10,184 bases of DNA, from the NCBI GenBank assembly GCA_910583965.1, contig CAJUAE010000113.1, positions 1 to 10,184 on the forward strand. The letters are read 5' to 3'. Below are positions 1-6,729 of this stretch, piece by piece. The notes beneath the pieces were generated by a model, which saw only the letters and a list, made by a program, of their open reading frames with translations, made no database searches and had not been told where the DNA came from. Made by a program: the position numbers and the translations under genes. The stretch is from an uncultured Lachnospiraceae bacterium (lineage in GTDB: Bacteria; Bacillota; Clostridia; Lachnospirales; Lachnospiraceae). The stretch's first letter is position 1. Every line of letters starts with the position of its first letter.

Positions 1-19
1 TGGCGGCTCAAATAGATAT

Positions 20-78
20 GAAAAACGCTGTCCTTTGCGTTTTTCCTGTGTGAGAAATGCCGTATTTCAGGCATTTCT
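20..78. repeat. Two consecutive hairpins of identical geometry
   Basis: Two perfect inverted repeats lie end to end. The first pairs GAAAAACGC (20-28) with GCGTTTTTC (37-45); the second pairs AGAAATGCC (53-61) with GGCATTTCT (70-78). Each has a 9-bp stem and an 8-base loop. Neither is followed by a T run on either strand, so they do not look like simple intrinsic terminators. They sit downstream of the VIT/vWA gene and next to the larger structure at 81-162. They could be part of a repeated extragenic palindrome family, a structured 3' UTR, or the edge of a small non-autonomous element. The pairing is certain; the function is unknown. Confidence 0.7.
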
Positions 79-80
79 TG

Positions 81-162
81 GTGTGAGACATAGTACTTCT
101 CCACGAAACAGCCTTTGCTGTGAGTGGAAACTGCCACAGGCAGTTAGAAGTACTTCTCACAC
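81..162. repeat. Nested inverted repeats able to form a compact three-way junction
   Basis: The outer stem pairs GTGTGAGA (81-88) with TCTCACAC (155-162). After a 3-base bulge (89-91) it continues with AGTACTTCT (92-100) paired to AGAAGTACT (146-154), 17 bp in all. Inside are two more hairpins. One is CCAC (101-104) with GTGG (124-127), extended across a small internal loop by ACAGC (108-112) with GCTGT (117-121) and a CTTT loop. The other is AACTGCC (129-135) with GGCAGTT (139-145) and a 3-base loop. Only one base (128) is left unpaired at the junction. Such economy suggests selection for structure in RNA or single-stranded DNA. Strand and function cannot be assigned: a repeated palindromic element, a structured 3' UTR or a small RNA are all possible. 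Confidence 0.7.
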
Positions 163-199
163 TATCTCCTTGTTATCAGGATAGACTCTTAAAGTCTAT
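162..199. repeat. Overlapping short inverted repeats beside the three-way structure
   Basis: ATAGACT (181-187) pairs with AGTCTAT (193-199) over a 5-base loop. An overlapping alternative pairs CTAT plus CCT (162-165, 168-170) with AGG plus ATAG (178-184). The two share bases 181-184 and cannot both form. In the minus-strand transcript of the VIT/vWA gene these are the first stem-loops after the stop codon, but no T run follows, so a terminator call is not supported. Confidence 0.4.
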
Positions 200-243
200 T
201 AGAAATTACAAGTCAGAACGCTCACCTATATCTTAATTGTCTT

Positions 244-2454
244 TTATAGGTTTCTTTTGCGCAATCTTTTTCTAACACAAGGCAATTGTAACAGCATAAT
301 TAATACAAAGGCCGTTATCAAAAGGATTTCTGATGGTTCAGAACCAAACAGATAACCACCTAGGGCAAAATTCGAAACTTCTAGAGGCAACGAAAGTGGT
401 TGTTTCACATCCTTACTATTTTTGTCTGGATTGCGCACCGTCTCTGTCACAGCTATAAATGACGTGTATGGTGTAAGCATACTATATGTCAATCCAAGTT
501 GTGTCACTTCTTCTTTTACATCTGGATTGTCGTCATTAAGTCCATAATCTGTCAATCGCTCTATTCTTTTTTGCGCCCACAGGTAACTTAGAACGTTCCC
601 CTCAAGAGAAACCGCTGGGACAAGCTGCGGTTCTGTCTTTGCTCCTGAAAGCGTTGTATCTGTCGCATTTTTATCGGAAAACGCTATATTTAACACGTTT
701 GCAGTCCCCTTCATATCAATACTGTTTACATGAGCTGTCTTTTTGTCTGTTGTATTCGCATTCACCACTTTTGTTTCTGCAGCGGTTTTATCTGTAAGCA
801 ATTCGGTAAGAGAAATTATCTGTTTATAGTCACTGCTTCCCGTCCTTCCTGTAATCTGGACAGTACCTGATGGCTCCCCACACCATTTCCCCAGAAGGAC
901 AATCGGTTTTTGTGCAAATAGTGTTGGCAGAGCAACAGGTTCCACATCATACACATTAAATCCATCAAATTTCACCTTAATATCTGTCATCACTGGTGAT
1001 TGAATATAGGTTTTAAAGCGTTCAGCATTGTCTGATGCCTCCTCCTTCTCTGTAACCACAAAAGACTCTCCTTGTCCTATCTTTGCGATTCCTTCGATTA
1101 AATAGCGATTCACTCCTCTACCAATACCAAACGGGAAGAAATCTGTATCGCCCATATGCTTATGAATCATCTCAAATATTTCTTTTTCGCCATAAATATA
1201 TCCATCTGTGATAACAACAATGCTCCGTGATACATTATTATTCCTTGGAATTGCAAGCGCATCCTTTAATGCGAGCGCAAGCTCAGTGCCCCCACCACCC
1301 TCTTGCTCATCTATCATTTGAATTGCTTTTCTGACATTTTCTGCATTTGCTGATACAGAATTGTCTGACATTTGAATTGCATCATTTGAAAATAGAACTA
1401 AATTAAAAGTATCTGTCTCTCGAAGATCGGACACTAAATTCCGAATCAATTCTTTCGCTGTCTCCAATGGATAACCCGACATTGAACCAGATATATCAAG
1501 TACAAAAATATATTCTCGCGGTGGAATATCCTCTATATCACAACGCTCTGGCGGCTGGACCATCAGCATAAAAAAATTCTCATTCTCTCCAGTATTAAGC
1601 ATCAATCCTGTTGAAATTTCCTGTCCTGTCATTTTATAATCTAATATAAAATCGCGATTGCCCGCATAGTCAGATGTGTCCGCAAGTGAGACTGCTGCTT
1701 TTGTGTTTTCTTCCCACTGAACCATAATTTTATGAGAACTGCTTGCAAGGTTTGTAATTGGAACAGCAGCAGATAGATTGACATGAATATCATAAACATC
1801 TTTTGATTTTGTACCTGCTGGTAAATATGGTGTCGAAGTCCATTCCTCTCGCGTTCCACAATCATCAATAACAGGTCCTATATACCTTGGTCCCACCACT
1901 GTAGGATAAACAAACTGATAGACACCATCTCTAGGTGTAATCAATTCGGTATAATGAAGGTCAATGAAAACATTATCACCAGGCATAATATTTGCAATAT
2001 TCATTGTAAATACATTCGGGCGTTCTTCTGACAACAATGAGGCACTCTTTCCCTCCTCTTTTGCCTCCTCAAACTCCTGCTTAGCTTCTTCTTTTTCTTT
2101 GATTTTTGCAGTGACAAGTTGATTGCCAATCTGCATCTGCATACCATGAACTGTTACTTGAGTAGAAGCTGGAAACACATAACAGGCATTGATAGGTTTT
2201 TTTCCCTCATTTGCATAGGACTGCTGTACATGAATATCCGCTATCATACCATTAATATCCGCTATCACACTGGTCTTTTTAAGCGGAAAGCTGTCCACAG
2301 AAACATCATCTGTCTCCACATAAAAATATGGTGCGCCCGTTTTATCTTCTTGTACAGCAGCGTCTTCCTCCTCTGCATGTACAGGATATACTGGAAACAT
2401 AAATAATAGTAACAATGCACTCAAAAAACAAAAAAGTCTTTTGTATTTTTTCAT
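244..2454 (-). CDS. Secreted, membrane-anchored VIT and von Willebrand A domain protein
   Basis: The 736-residue protein has a signal peptide with a basic start, a hydrophobic core at about 7-20 and a likely cleavage after V-H-A (residue 27). A VIT domain spans about 50-190, with the family-like stretch ending in RPNVFTMNIANIMPGD. A vWA domain spans about 313-485 with an intact metal-ion (MIDAS) site: D320-I-S-G-S324, T390 after a glycine run, and D417 in ITDG. A C-terminal region follows, with LGLTYSMLTPYTSFIAV near 653-669 resembling the tail of VIT/vWA proteins. A membrane segment (about 708-724) and a basic tail follow. I infer a type I topology with the domains outside the cell, probably in adhesion or protein binding; the ligand is unknown. 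There is no LPXTG motif. A GGCGGG/AGGA-type ribosome site precedes the ATG. The dnaJ terminator separates it from the heat-shock operon. Residues about 555-605 are polar and low in complexity. Confidence 0.88.
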   Translation of the reverse strand: MKKYKRLFCFLSALLLLFMFPVYPVHAEEEDAAVQEDKTGAPYFYVETDDVSVDSFPLKKTSVIADINGMIADIHVQQSYANEGKKPINACYVFPASTQVTVHGMQMQIGNQLVTAKIKEKEEAKQEFEEAKEEGKSASLLSEERPNVFTMNIANIMPGDNVFIDLHYTELITPRDGVYQFVYPTVVGPRYIGPVIDDCGTREEWTSTPYLPAGTKSKDVYDIHVNLSAAVPITNLASSSHKIMVQWEENTKAAVSLADTSDYAGNRDFILDYKMTGQEISTGLMLNTGENENFFMLMVQPPERCDIEDIPPREYIFVLDISGSMSGYPLETAKELIRNLVSDLRETDTFNLVLFSNDAIQMSDNSVSANAENVRKAIQMIDEQEGGGGTELALALKDALAIPRNNNVSRSIVVITDGYIYGEKEIFEMIHKHMGDTDFFPFGIGRGVNRYLIEGIAKIGQGESFVVTEKEEASDNAERFKTYIQSPVMTDIKVKFDGFNVYDVEPVALPTLFAQKPIVLLGKWCGEPSGTVQITGRTGSSDYKQIISLTELLTDKTAAETKVVNANTTDKKTAHVNSIDMKGTANVLNIAFSDKNATDTTLSGAKTEPQLVPAVSLEGNVLSYLWAQKRIERLTDYGLNDDNPDVKEEVTQLGLTYSMLTPYTSFIAVTETVRNPDKNSKDVKQPLSLPLEVSNFALGGYLFGSEPSEILLITAFVLIMLLQLPCVRKRLRKRNL

Positions 2455-2703
2455 TTTCCTATACCCGCCTTTCTTAAAACCATTTATTAAAGAATTGTAT
2501 TCGTTCTAGTACAACATTTTCTTAATCTTTGTATACTAAGTGCTTGGTATTTGTATCAGTGTAAGATGGAAGAAGAAAACAATACAATGGCATTGTTGAC
2601 TCATGACAACGCACCAATAACACGAATAAGAAATACTTCGTATCTGAGCAATTAAAAAATATTGTATTAGTTCTTTTGTTATTGTTATCATACAATCGAA
2701 AAT

Positions 2704-2769
2704 CATCAAAGTTGTATCGTTGTTGCATCAAATAAGCATACTTTTTGCATCAAAGTTGTATCATAATTT
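2704..2769. repeat. Three phased 22-base imperfect repeats
   Basis: CATCAAA begins at 2704, 2726 and 2748, exactly 22 bases apart. The first and third copies share 15 bases, catcaaagttgtatc, while the second keeps only CATCAAA and scattered matches. Copies one and two both end in TTG, so TTGCATCAAA appears twice. A 22-base period is about two helical turns and would put equivalent bases on one face of the DNA, as expected for a cooperative protein-binding array. The position, about 250-315 bases upstream of the VIT/vWA start, is far for direct promoter control. Seen in sequence; the regulatory reading is inference. Confidence 0.5.
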
Positions 2770-2791
2770 TACTATATTATGCGGCAAAAAA

Positions 2792-2807
2792 TTGTTTTAT
2801 AAAACAA
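2792..2807 (-). repeat. 16-bp perfect palindrome followed by a T run, possible back-up terminator
   Basis: TTGTTTTA is followed directly by its reverse complement TAAAACAA. Read on the minus strand it lies just past the main dnaJ terminator and is itself followed by six T (2791-2786). A 6-bp stem with a TATA loop would be weak because it has almost no GC, so a terminator role is uncertain. Confidence 0.3.
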
Positions 2808-2808
2808 C

Positions 2809-2858
2809 AAAAAAACTTCTGTATAATATAACATCAAATTGCTATATTATACAGAAGT
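2809..2858 (-). terminator. Intrinsic terminator of the hrcA-grpE-dnaK-dnaJ operon
   Basis: A perfect 16-bp inverted repeat (2815-2830 with 2843-2858; arms ACTTCTGTATAATATA and its complement) has a 12-base loop and is followed on the minus strand by an unbroken T run from the stem base. It lies 16 bases beyond the dnaJ stop codon. The stem is unusually AT-rich, with only three GC pairs, all in the half nearest the T tract. It separates the chaperone operon from the VIT/vWA gene. Confidence 0.85.
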
Positions 2859-2874
2859 CTTGTATTATACTTTT

Positions 2875-4047
2875 TTACTTTTTGAAAAATCCGCGTTTTT
2901 TCTCTTTCTTATCCTTCTCGTCACCTGAATCACTTTTTTCCATATTCCTAACTGCTTCTAGACTGTTTCCAGTCTCCGCGTCAAACTGGCGCAAAAGTTC
3001 TTTTGCCTCACTCGAAAGCTTATCAGGCACTTGTACGACCAATGTCACATAATGATCTCCGCGAATATCTTTATTTCTGAGTGAAGGAACTCCTTTTCCA
3101 CGCAATCTTACGCGTGTATCTGTCTGTGTGCCCGCCTTCACATCATATACAACTCTACCATCCACCGTGTCAATTAAAACTTCACCGCCGAGTGCTGCCA
3201 CCGCAAAAGATACTGGAACTGTGGAGAAAATATTCATATCCTGCCGCTGGAAAATTGGATGTCTATCAACAACAACCTCCACCAACAAGTCACCTCTTGG
3301 CCCACCATTTACACCAGGTTCACCCTTATCGCGGATTCGTACACTCTGTCCATTGTCAATACCAGCCGGAATTGACACTTGTATTTTCTTTCTGCCTGCA
3401 ATATAACCACTTCCATGACAGTCTGGACATTTCTCTTTAACTGTCTTACCAGAACCACCACAGTCTGGACAAACTGACGCGTTTCTAATAATGCCAAACG
3501 GTGTCTTACTTTGCGTTACCACCTGGCCGCGCCCACCGCAACGATGACAAGTTTCCGGTGAGGTACCAGGCTTTGCACCACTGCCGTTACAAGTCTTACA
3601 AGTATCTTTTAGATTGAGTTCTAACTCTTTCTCTATACCAAAAACTGCATCCTCAAACGTAATACGAACACTAGTACGAATATTGGCACCTTTCATCGGT
3701 CCATTATTCCTAGAACTACTCCTGCCGCCACCAAAGAAATCACCAAAAATATCACCAAAGATATCAGAGAAATCGGCTCCCCCAAAGTCAAATCCGCCAA
3801 ATCCACCTGCACCACCCTCAAATGCAGCATGACCATACTGATCATATTGGCGTCTCTTATCAGGATCACTTAATATGGCATAGGCCTCTGATGCTTCTTT
3901 GAATTTCTTCTCAGCCTCAGCGTCACCCGGATTCATATCCGGGTGATATTTCTTGGCAAGCTGTCTGTATGCTTTTTTAATACTGGCATCGTCTGCGCCC
4001 CGCTCAACGCCTAAAACCTCATAATAATCTCTCTTTTGCTCTGCCAT
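2875..4047 (-). CDS. dnaJ: Chaperone protein DnaJ (Hsp40, type I)
   Basis: DnaJ binds unfolded proteins, passes them to DnaK and stimulates DnaK ATP hydrolysis in the cytoplasm. All type I parts are present (numbering from MAEQKRD): a J domain at about 5-70 with HPD at 35-37; a Gly/Phe linker at about 78-108 with repeated DIFGD-like units; a zinc region with four CxxCxGxG motifs starting at C150, C167, C193 and C207; and the C-terminal substrate-binding and dimerisation domains. A lysine-rich tail ending GFFKK is an extra beyond the usual core. Length, 390 residues, is normal. I chose the ATG at 4047 because MAEQKRDYYEVLGV matches typical DnaJ starts and AGAAAGG lies 11 bases upstream; an in-frame ATG at 4053 would add two residues. 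Last gene of the heat-shock operon, about 49 bases after dnaK. Confidence 0.98.
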   Translation of the reverse strand: MAEQKRDYYEVLGVERGADDASIKKAYRQLAKKYHPDMNPGDAEAEKKFKEASEAYAILSDPDKRRQYDQYGHAAFEGGAGGFGGFDFGGADFSDIFGDIFGDFFGGGRSSSRNNGPMKGANIRTSVRITFEDAVFGIEKELELNLKDTCKTCNGSGAKPGTSPETCHRCGGRGQVVTQSKTPFGIIRNASVCPDCGGSGKTVKEKCPDCHGSGYIAGRKKIQVSIPAGIDNGQSVRIRDKGEPGVNGGPRGDLLVEVVVDRHPIFQRQDMNIFSTVPVSFAVAALGGEVLIDTVDGRVVYDVKAGTQTDTRVRLRGKGVPSLRNKDIRGDHYVTLVVQVPDKLSSEAKELLRQFDAETGNSLEAVRNMEKSDSGDEKDKKEKKRGFFKK

Positions 4048-4096
4048 GTTCATCCATGCCTTTCTTTATATATGCGAAACTGTAGTAAAATAAGAA

Positions 4097-5971
4097 CTAA
4101 ACTTCTCTGTAATCTCCGTCAACAACATCGTCTGCTGCACCTGTATCCTGTGTCTGCTCTGCACCGTTCATGTTGCTCATGTCTGGTCCTGTTGCACCTG
4201 CACCGCCTTGCATATTCTCATACATCTTAGTGAACAAATTCTGTGCTTTGGACATTAATGCGTCCTGTTTGCCTTTTAGTTCTGCTACTTGAGACTCTGT
4301 CATTTCGGTATCTTTTGTGCTCTCCAAAAATGCCTTCAAGTCATTCAAATCTGCTTCCAAAGAAGACTTCTCTGACGCATCAATCTTATCTCCAACTTCA
4401 TTCAGTGCCTTCTCTGTCTGGAATACAAAGGAATCTGCATCATTTCTCGCATCAATTGCTTCCTTGCGCTTTCTATCCTGCGCTTCATACTCAGCTGCTT
4501 CTTTTACTGCCTTCTCAATATCCTCGTCAGACATATTAGAACCTGCTGTGATTGTGATATGCTGCTCTTTTCCTGTTCCCAAATCTTTTGCAGACACATT
4601 TACAATACCATTTGCATCAATATCAAAAGTAACCTCGATCTGAGGAACGCCGCGTCTTGCTGGTGGAATACCATCTAATCGAAACTGTCCAAGTGATTTA
4701 TTGTCTCTTGCAAACTGTCTTTCACCCTGTACGACATTAATATCCACTGCTGTCTGGTTATCTGCTGCTGTAGAGAAAATCTGACTCTTTTTGGTAGGAA
4801 TTGTTGTATTTCTCTCAATTAACTTTGTGGCAACCCCACCCATTGTCTCGATAGAAAGAGAAAGTGGTGTGACATCAAGCAAAAGGATTTCACCTGCACC
4901 AGCATCACCAGCAAGCTTACCACCCTGAATGGATGCACCGATTGCCACACACTCATCTGGATTAAGAGACTTACTAGGCTCTTTGCTGGTCAACTGTTTT
5001 ACCTTCTCCTGTACTGCAGGAATACGTGTAGAACCACCTACGAGCAACACCTGACCAATTTCAGATGCAGTGAGGCCTGCGTCCTTCAATGCATTTTGCA
5101 CAGGAATTGCAGTTTTTTCTACTAAATCGTTTGTCAACTCATCAAATTTTGCTCTTGTCAGATCCATATCAAAGTGTTTTGGACCTTCTGCTGTCGCTGT
5201 GATGAATGGAAGATTGATATTTGTCGTTGTAGCAGAAGAAAGTTCTTTCTTTGCCTTCTCTGCTGCCTCCTTCAATCTTTGCATTGCCATTTTATCTCCA
5301 GAAAGGTCAATGCCTTCCTGTTTTCTAAACTCGTCAATCATCCACTGAATCAATTTATTGTCAAAGTCATCACCGCCAAGGTGTGTATCGCCGTTTGTTG
5401 CAAGCACCTCAATAACACCATCACCGATCTCAATAATAGAGACATCAAAAGTACCGCCACCAAGGTCATATACTAAAATCTTTTGTTCCTTCTCATTGTC
5501 AAGACCATATGCCAATGCTGCGGCAGTTGGCTCGTTAATAATACGCTTTACATCAAGACCTGCTATCTTTCCTGCATCCTTTGTCGCTTGGCGCTGTGCA
5601 TCATTAAAGTAAGCTGGAACTGTGATAACTGCCTCTGAAACTTTCTCTCCCAAATAGCTCTCTGCATCCGCTTTCAATTTCTGAAGAATCATTGCAGAAA
5701 TCTGCTGTGGAGAATACTTTTTGTCATCAATTGTTCTGCCATTGTCTGTACCCATATCTCTTTTGATTGACGCGATTGTCTTCTCTGCATTTGTAACTGC
5801 CTGACGCTTTGCTGGCTCGCCCACAAGACGCTCACCTGTTTTTGTAAAAGCCACAACGGAAGGTGTTGTTCTTGCTCCTTCTGTATTTGCGATAACGGTC
5901 GGCTTTCCACCTTCCATAACTGCTACGCAACTGTTTGTTGTACCTAAGTCAATACCAATAATCTTTGCCAT
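4097..5971 (-). CDS. dnaK: Chaperone protein DnaK (Hsp70)
   Basis: This is the central ATP-driven cytoplasmic folding chaperone. The 624-residue protein has the N-terminal ATPase with phosphate-1 motif IGIDLGTTNS (5-14), INEPTAAALAYG (145-156), phosphate-2 motif VYDLGGGTFDVS (167-178) and the adenosine motif LVGGSTRIPAV (310-320). The conserved linker LLLDVTPLSL (363-372) leads into the substrate-binding domain, an alpha-helical lid from about 480, and a Gly/Met/Asn-rich tail ending DVVDGDYREV, the usual site for co-chaperone contact. Between RDMGTDNG and the QQISAMI stretch it lacks the roughly two dozen residues found in proteobacterial DnaK, a known Gram-positive trait. The ATG at 5971 has an ideal GAGGAGG eight bases upstream (5986-5980), so upstream in-frame sequence is rejected. 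It follows grpE by 60 bases and is controlled through the upstream CIRCE. Confidence 0.99.
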   Translation of the reverse strand: MAKIIGIDLGTTNSCVAVMEGGKPTVIANTEGARTTPSVVAFTKTGERLVGEPAKRQAVTNAEKTIASIKRDMGTDNGRTIDDKKYSPQQISAMILQKLKADAESYLGEKVSEAVITVPAYFNDAQRQATKDAGKIAGLDVKRIINEPTAAALAYGLDNEKEQKILVYDLGGGTFDVSIIEIGDGVIEVLATNGDTHLGGDDFDNKLIQWMIDEFRKQEGIDLSGDKMAMQRLKEAAEKAKKELSSATTTNINLPFITATAEGPKHFDMDLTRAKFDELTNDLVEKTAIPVQNALKDAGLTASEIGQVLLVGGSTRIPAVQEKVKQLTSKEPSKSLNPDECVAIGASIQGGKLAGDAGAGEILLLDVTPLSLSIETMGGVATKLIERNTTIPTKKSQIFSTAADNQTAVDINVVQGERQFARDNKSLGQFRLDGIPPARRGVPQIEVTFDIDANGIVNVSAKDLGTGKEQHITITAGSNMSDEDIEKAVKEAAEYEAQDRKRKEAIDARNDADSFVFQTEKALNEVGDKIDASEKSSLEADLNDLKAFLESTKDTEMTESQVAELKGKQDALMSKAQNLFTKMYENMQGGAGATGPDMSNMNGAEQTQDTGAADDVVDGDYREV

Positions 5972-5979
5972 GATTTTTT

Positions 5980-5986
5980 CCTCCTC
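5980..5986 (-). promoter_or_regulatory. Strong ribosome binding site of dnaK
   Basis: GAGGAGG on the minus strand, eight bases before the ATG at 5971. It fixes the dnaK start at MAKIIGID. It is also stronger than anything seen before hrcA, grpE or dnaJ, which fits a higher need for DnaK than for its partners. Confidence 0.9.
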
Positions 5987-6031
5987 AAAATACATAAAAT
6001 CATCTTTTACTGTTTCATCAAAAAACATCTA

Positions 6032-6691
6032 TTACTGAACCACTGCTACCATACTGTGTCTTACAACACTGTCACGGTATGTGTATCCCTTCTGAAGTTC
6101 TTGGGCAATAATTCCAGATTCATATTCCTCACTCTCCACCTGCATCACTGCATTGTGAAACTCTGGGTTAAATTCGCAGCCAACTGCCTCTATCGGCTTC
6201 ACTTCCAATTTTTCAAGCTCTGTGATTAACTGTTTGTAGACCATATTCATTCCCTCTGCAAAAGGCTGTTTCTGATCTTCTTCAGAGAGTCCTGCAAGTC
6301 CCCGCTCAAAATTGTCCACAACTGGTAAAATCTTCTCCACAACACTTTTTGCACCAGTCTCAAACATTGCGGATTTCTCTTTCTCGGAACGTTTTCTAAA
6401 ATTCTCAAATTCTGCCATCTGGCGCTTTACTCTGTCCTCAAGCTCATCAATCTTCTCCTGAAGTTTGTTTGTCTTCTCCTTTTTCTCTCTGCCAAAAAAA
6501 GATTTCTTTTTTGCGGTCTCCGTTTCAGATGCTGTGTTATCCTCCGCATTTTCCGCCTCTGGCTCTGCAACTTCTGGTTCTGAATCTTCTAAAGTCCTCT
6601 CCTCCGAATCTACTTCTTCTGAATTTGTCTCTTTTTTAATTTCTTGATCCAATTCCTTTTCTTCCACTACCACTCGTTTCCTTTCTTTCAT
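6032..6691 (-). CDS. grpE: GrpE, nucleotide exchange factor for DnaK
   Basis: GrpE dimers open the DnaK ATPase to release ADP and free the substrate. The 219-residue protein has a long acidic, disordered N-terminal region (about 10-60), a lysine-rich patch KKKSFFGREKKEK (61-73), a coiled-coil dimerisation helix (about 74-115), and the family core with PVVDNFERGL (123-132), FNPEFHNAVMQV (174-185) and the terminal beta domain LQKGYTYRDSVVRHSMVAVV. The start is uncertain. The ATG at 6691 has no Shine-Dalgarno sequence, whereas an in-frame GTG at 6673 has GAAAGG six bases upstream and would give 213 residues. It begins 38 bases after hrcA; a 6-bp inverted repeat GTATTA/TAATAC (6708-6713, 6724-6729) lies in that gap. 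Confidence 0.96.
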   Translation of the reverse strand: MKERKRVVVEEKELDQEIKKETNSEEVDSEERTLEDSEPEVAEPEAENAEDNTASETETAKKKSFFGREKKEKTNKLQEKIDELEDRVKRQMAEFENFRKRSEKEKSAMFETGAKSVVEKILPVVDNFERGLAGLSEEDQKQPFAEGMNMVYKQLITELEKLEVKPIEAVGCEFNPEFHNAVMQVESEEYESGIIAQELQKGYTYRDSVVRHSMVAVVQ

Positions 6692-6729
6692 ACATCTATT
6701 CTGAATCGTATTATCAGGAAGGTTAATAC

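Larger units (their letters stand above)
2455..2874. other. AT-rich intergenic region between dnaJ and the VIT/vWA gene
   Basis: This 420-base spacer holds the dnaJ terminator, a palindrome at 2792-2807 and the 22-base repeats at 2704-2769. It should also contain the promoter of the VIT/vWA gene on the minus strand. I found no convincing -35/-10 pair: a TATACA about 80 bases upstream of the gene has only a poor GATACA 16 bases before it, and the TACAAT nearer the gene has no acceptable -35. No RNA gene or protein gene is supported here. Confidence 0.5.

Noticed and set aside
2..184. Open frame of 60 codons entering from the left edge on the plus strand, ending at TAG 182-184.
   Set aside because: The translation is rich in Arg, Ser and Cys with no recognisable motif, and the DNA is dominated by nested inverted repeats. 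A convergent gene's 3' end cannot be fully excluded without sequence to the left.
244..460. C-terminus of the VIT/vWA protein as a sortase or exosortase sorting signal.
   Set aside because: A hydrophobic helix and basic tail are present, but there is no LPXTG-like or PEP-type motif before it, so a plain membrane anchor is simpler.
2522..2731. Minus-strand 69-codon frame between dnaJ and the VIT/vWA gene.
   Set aside because: It starts at TTG inside the 22-base repeats, has no ribosome site, and has no protein-like features.
5972..6028. N-terminal extension of dnaK by 19 codons from an ATG at 6028.
   Set aside because: No ribosome site there, whereas GAGGAGG lies eight bases before the ATG at 5971, and the DnaK family starts at MAKIIGID.
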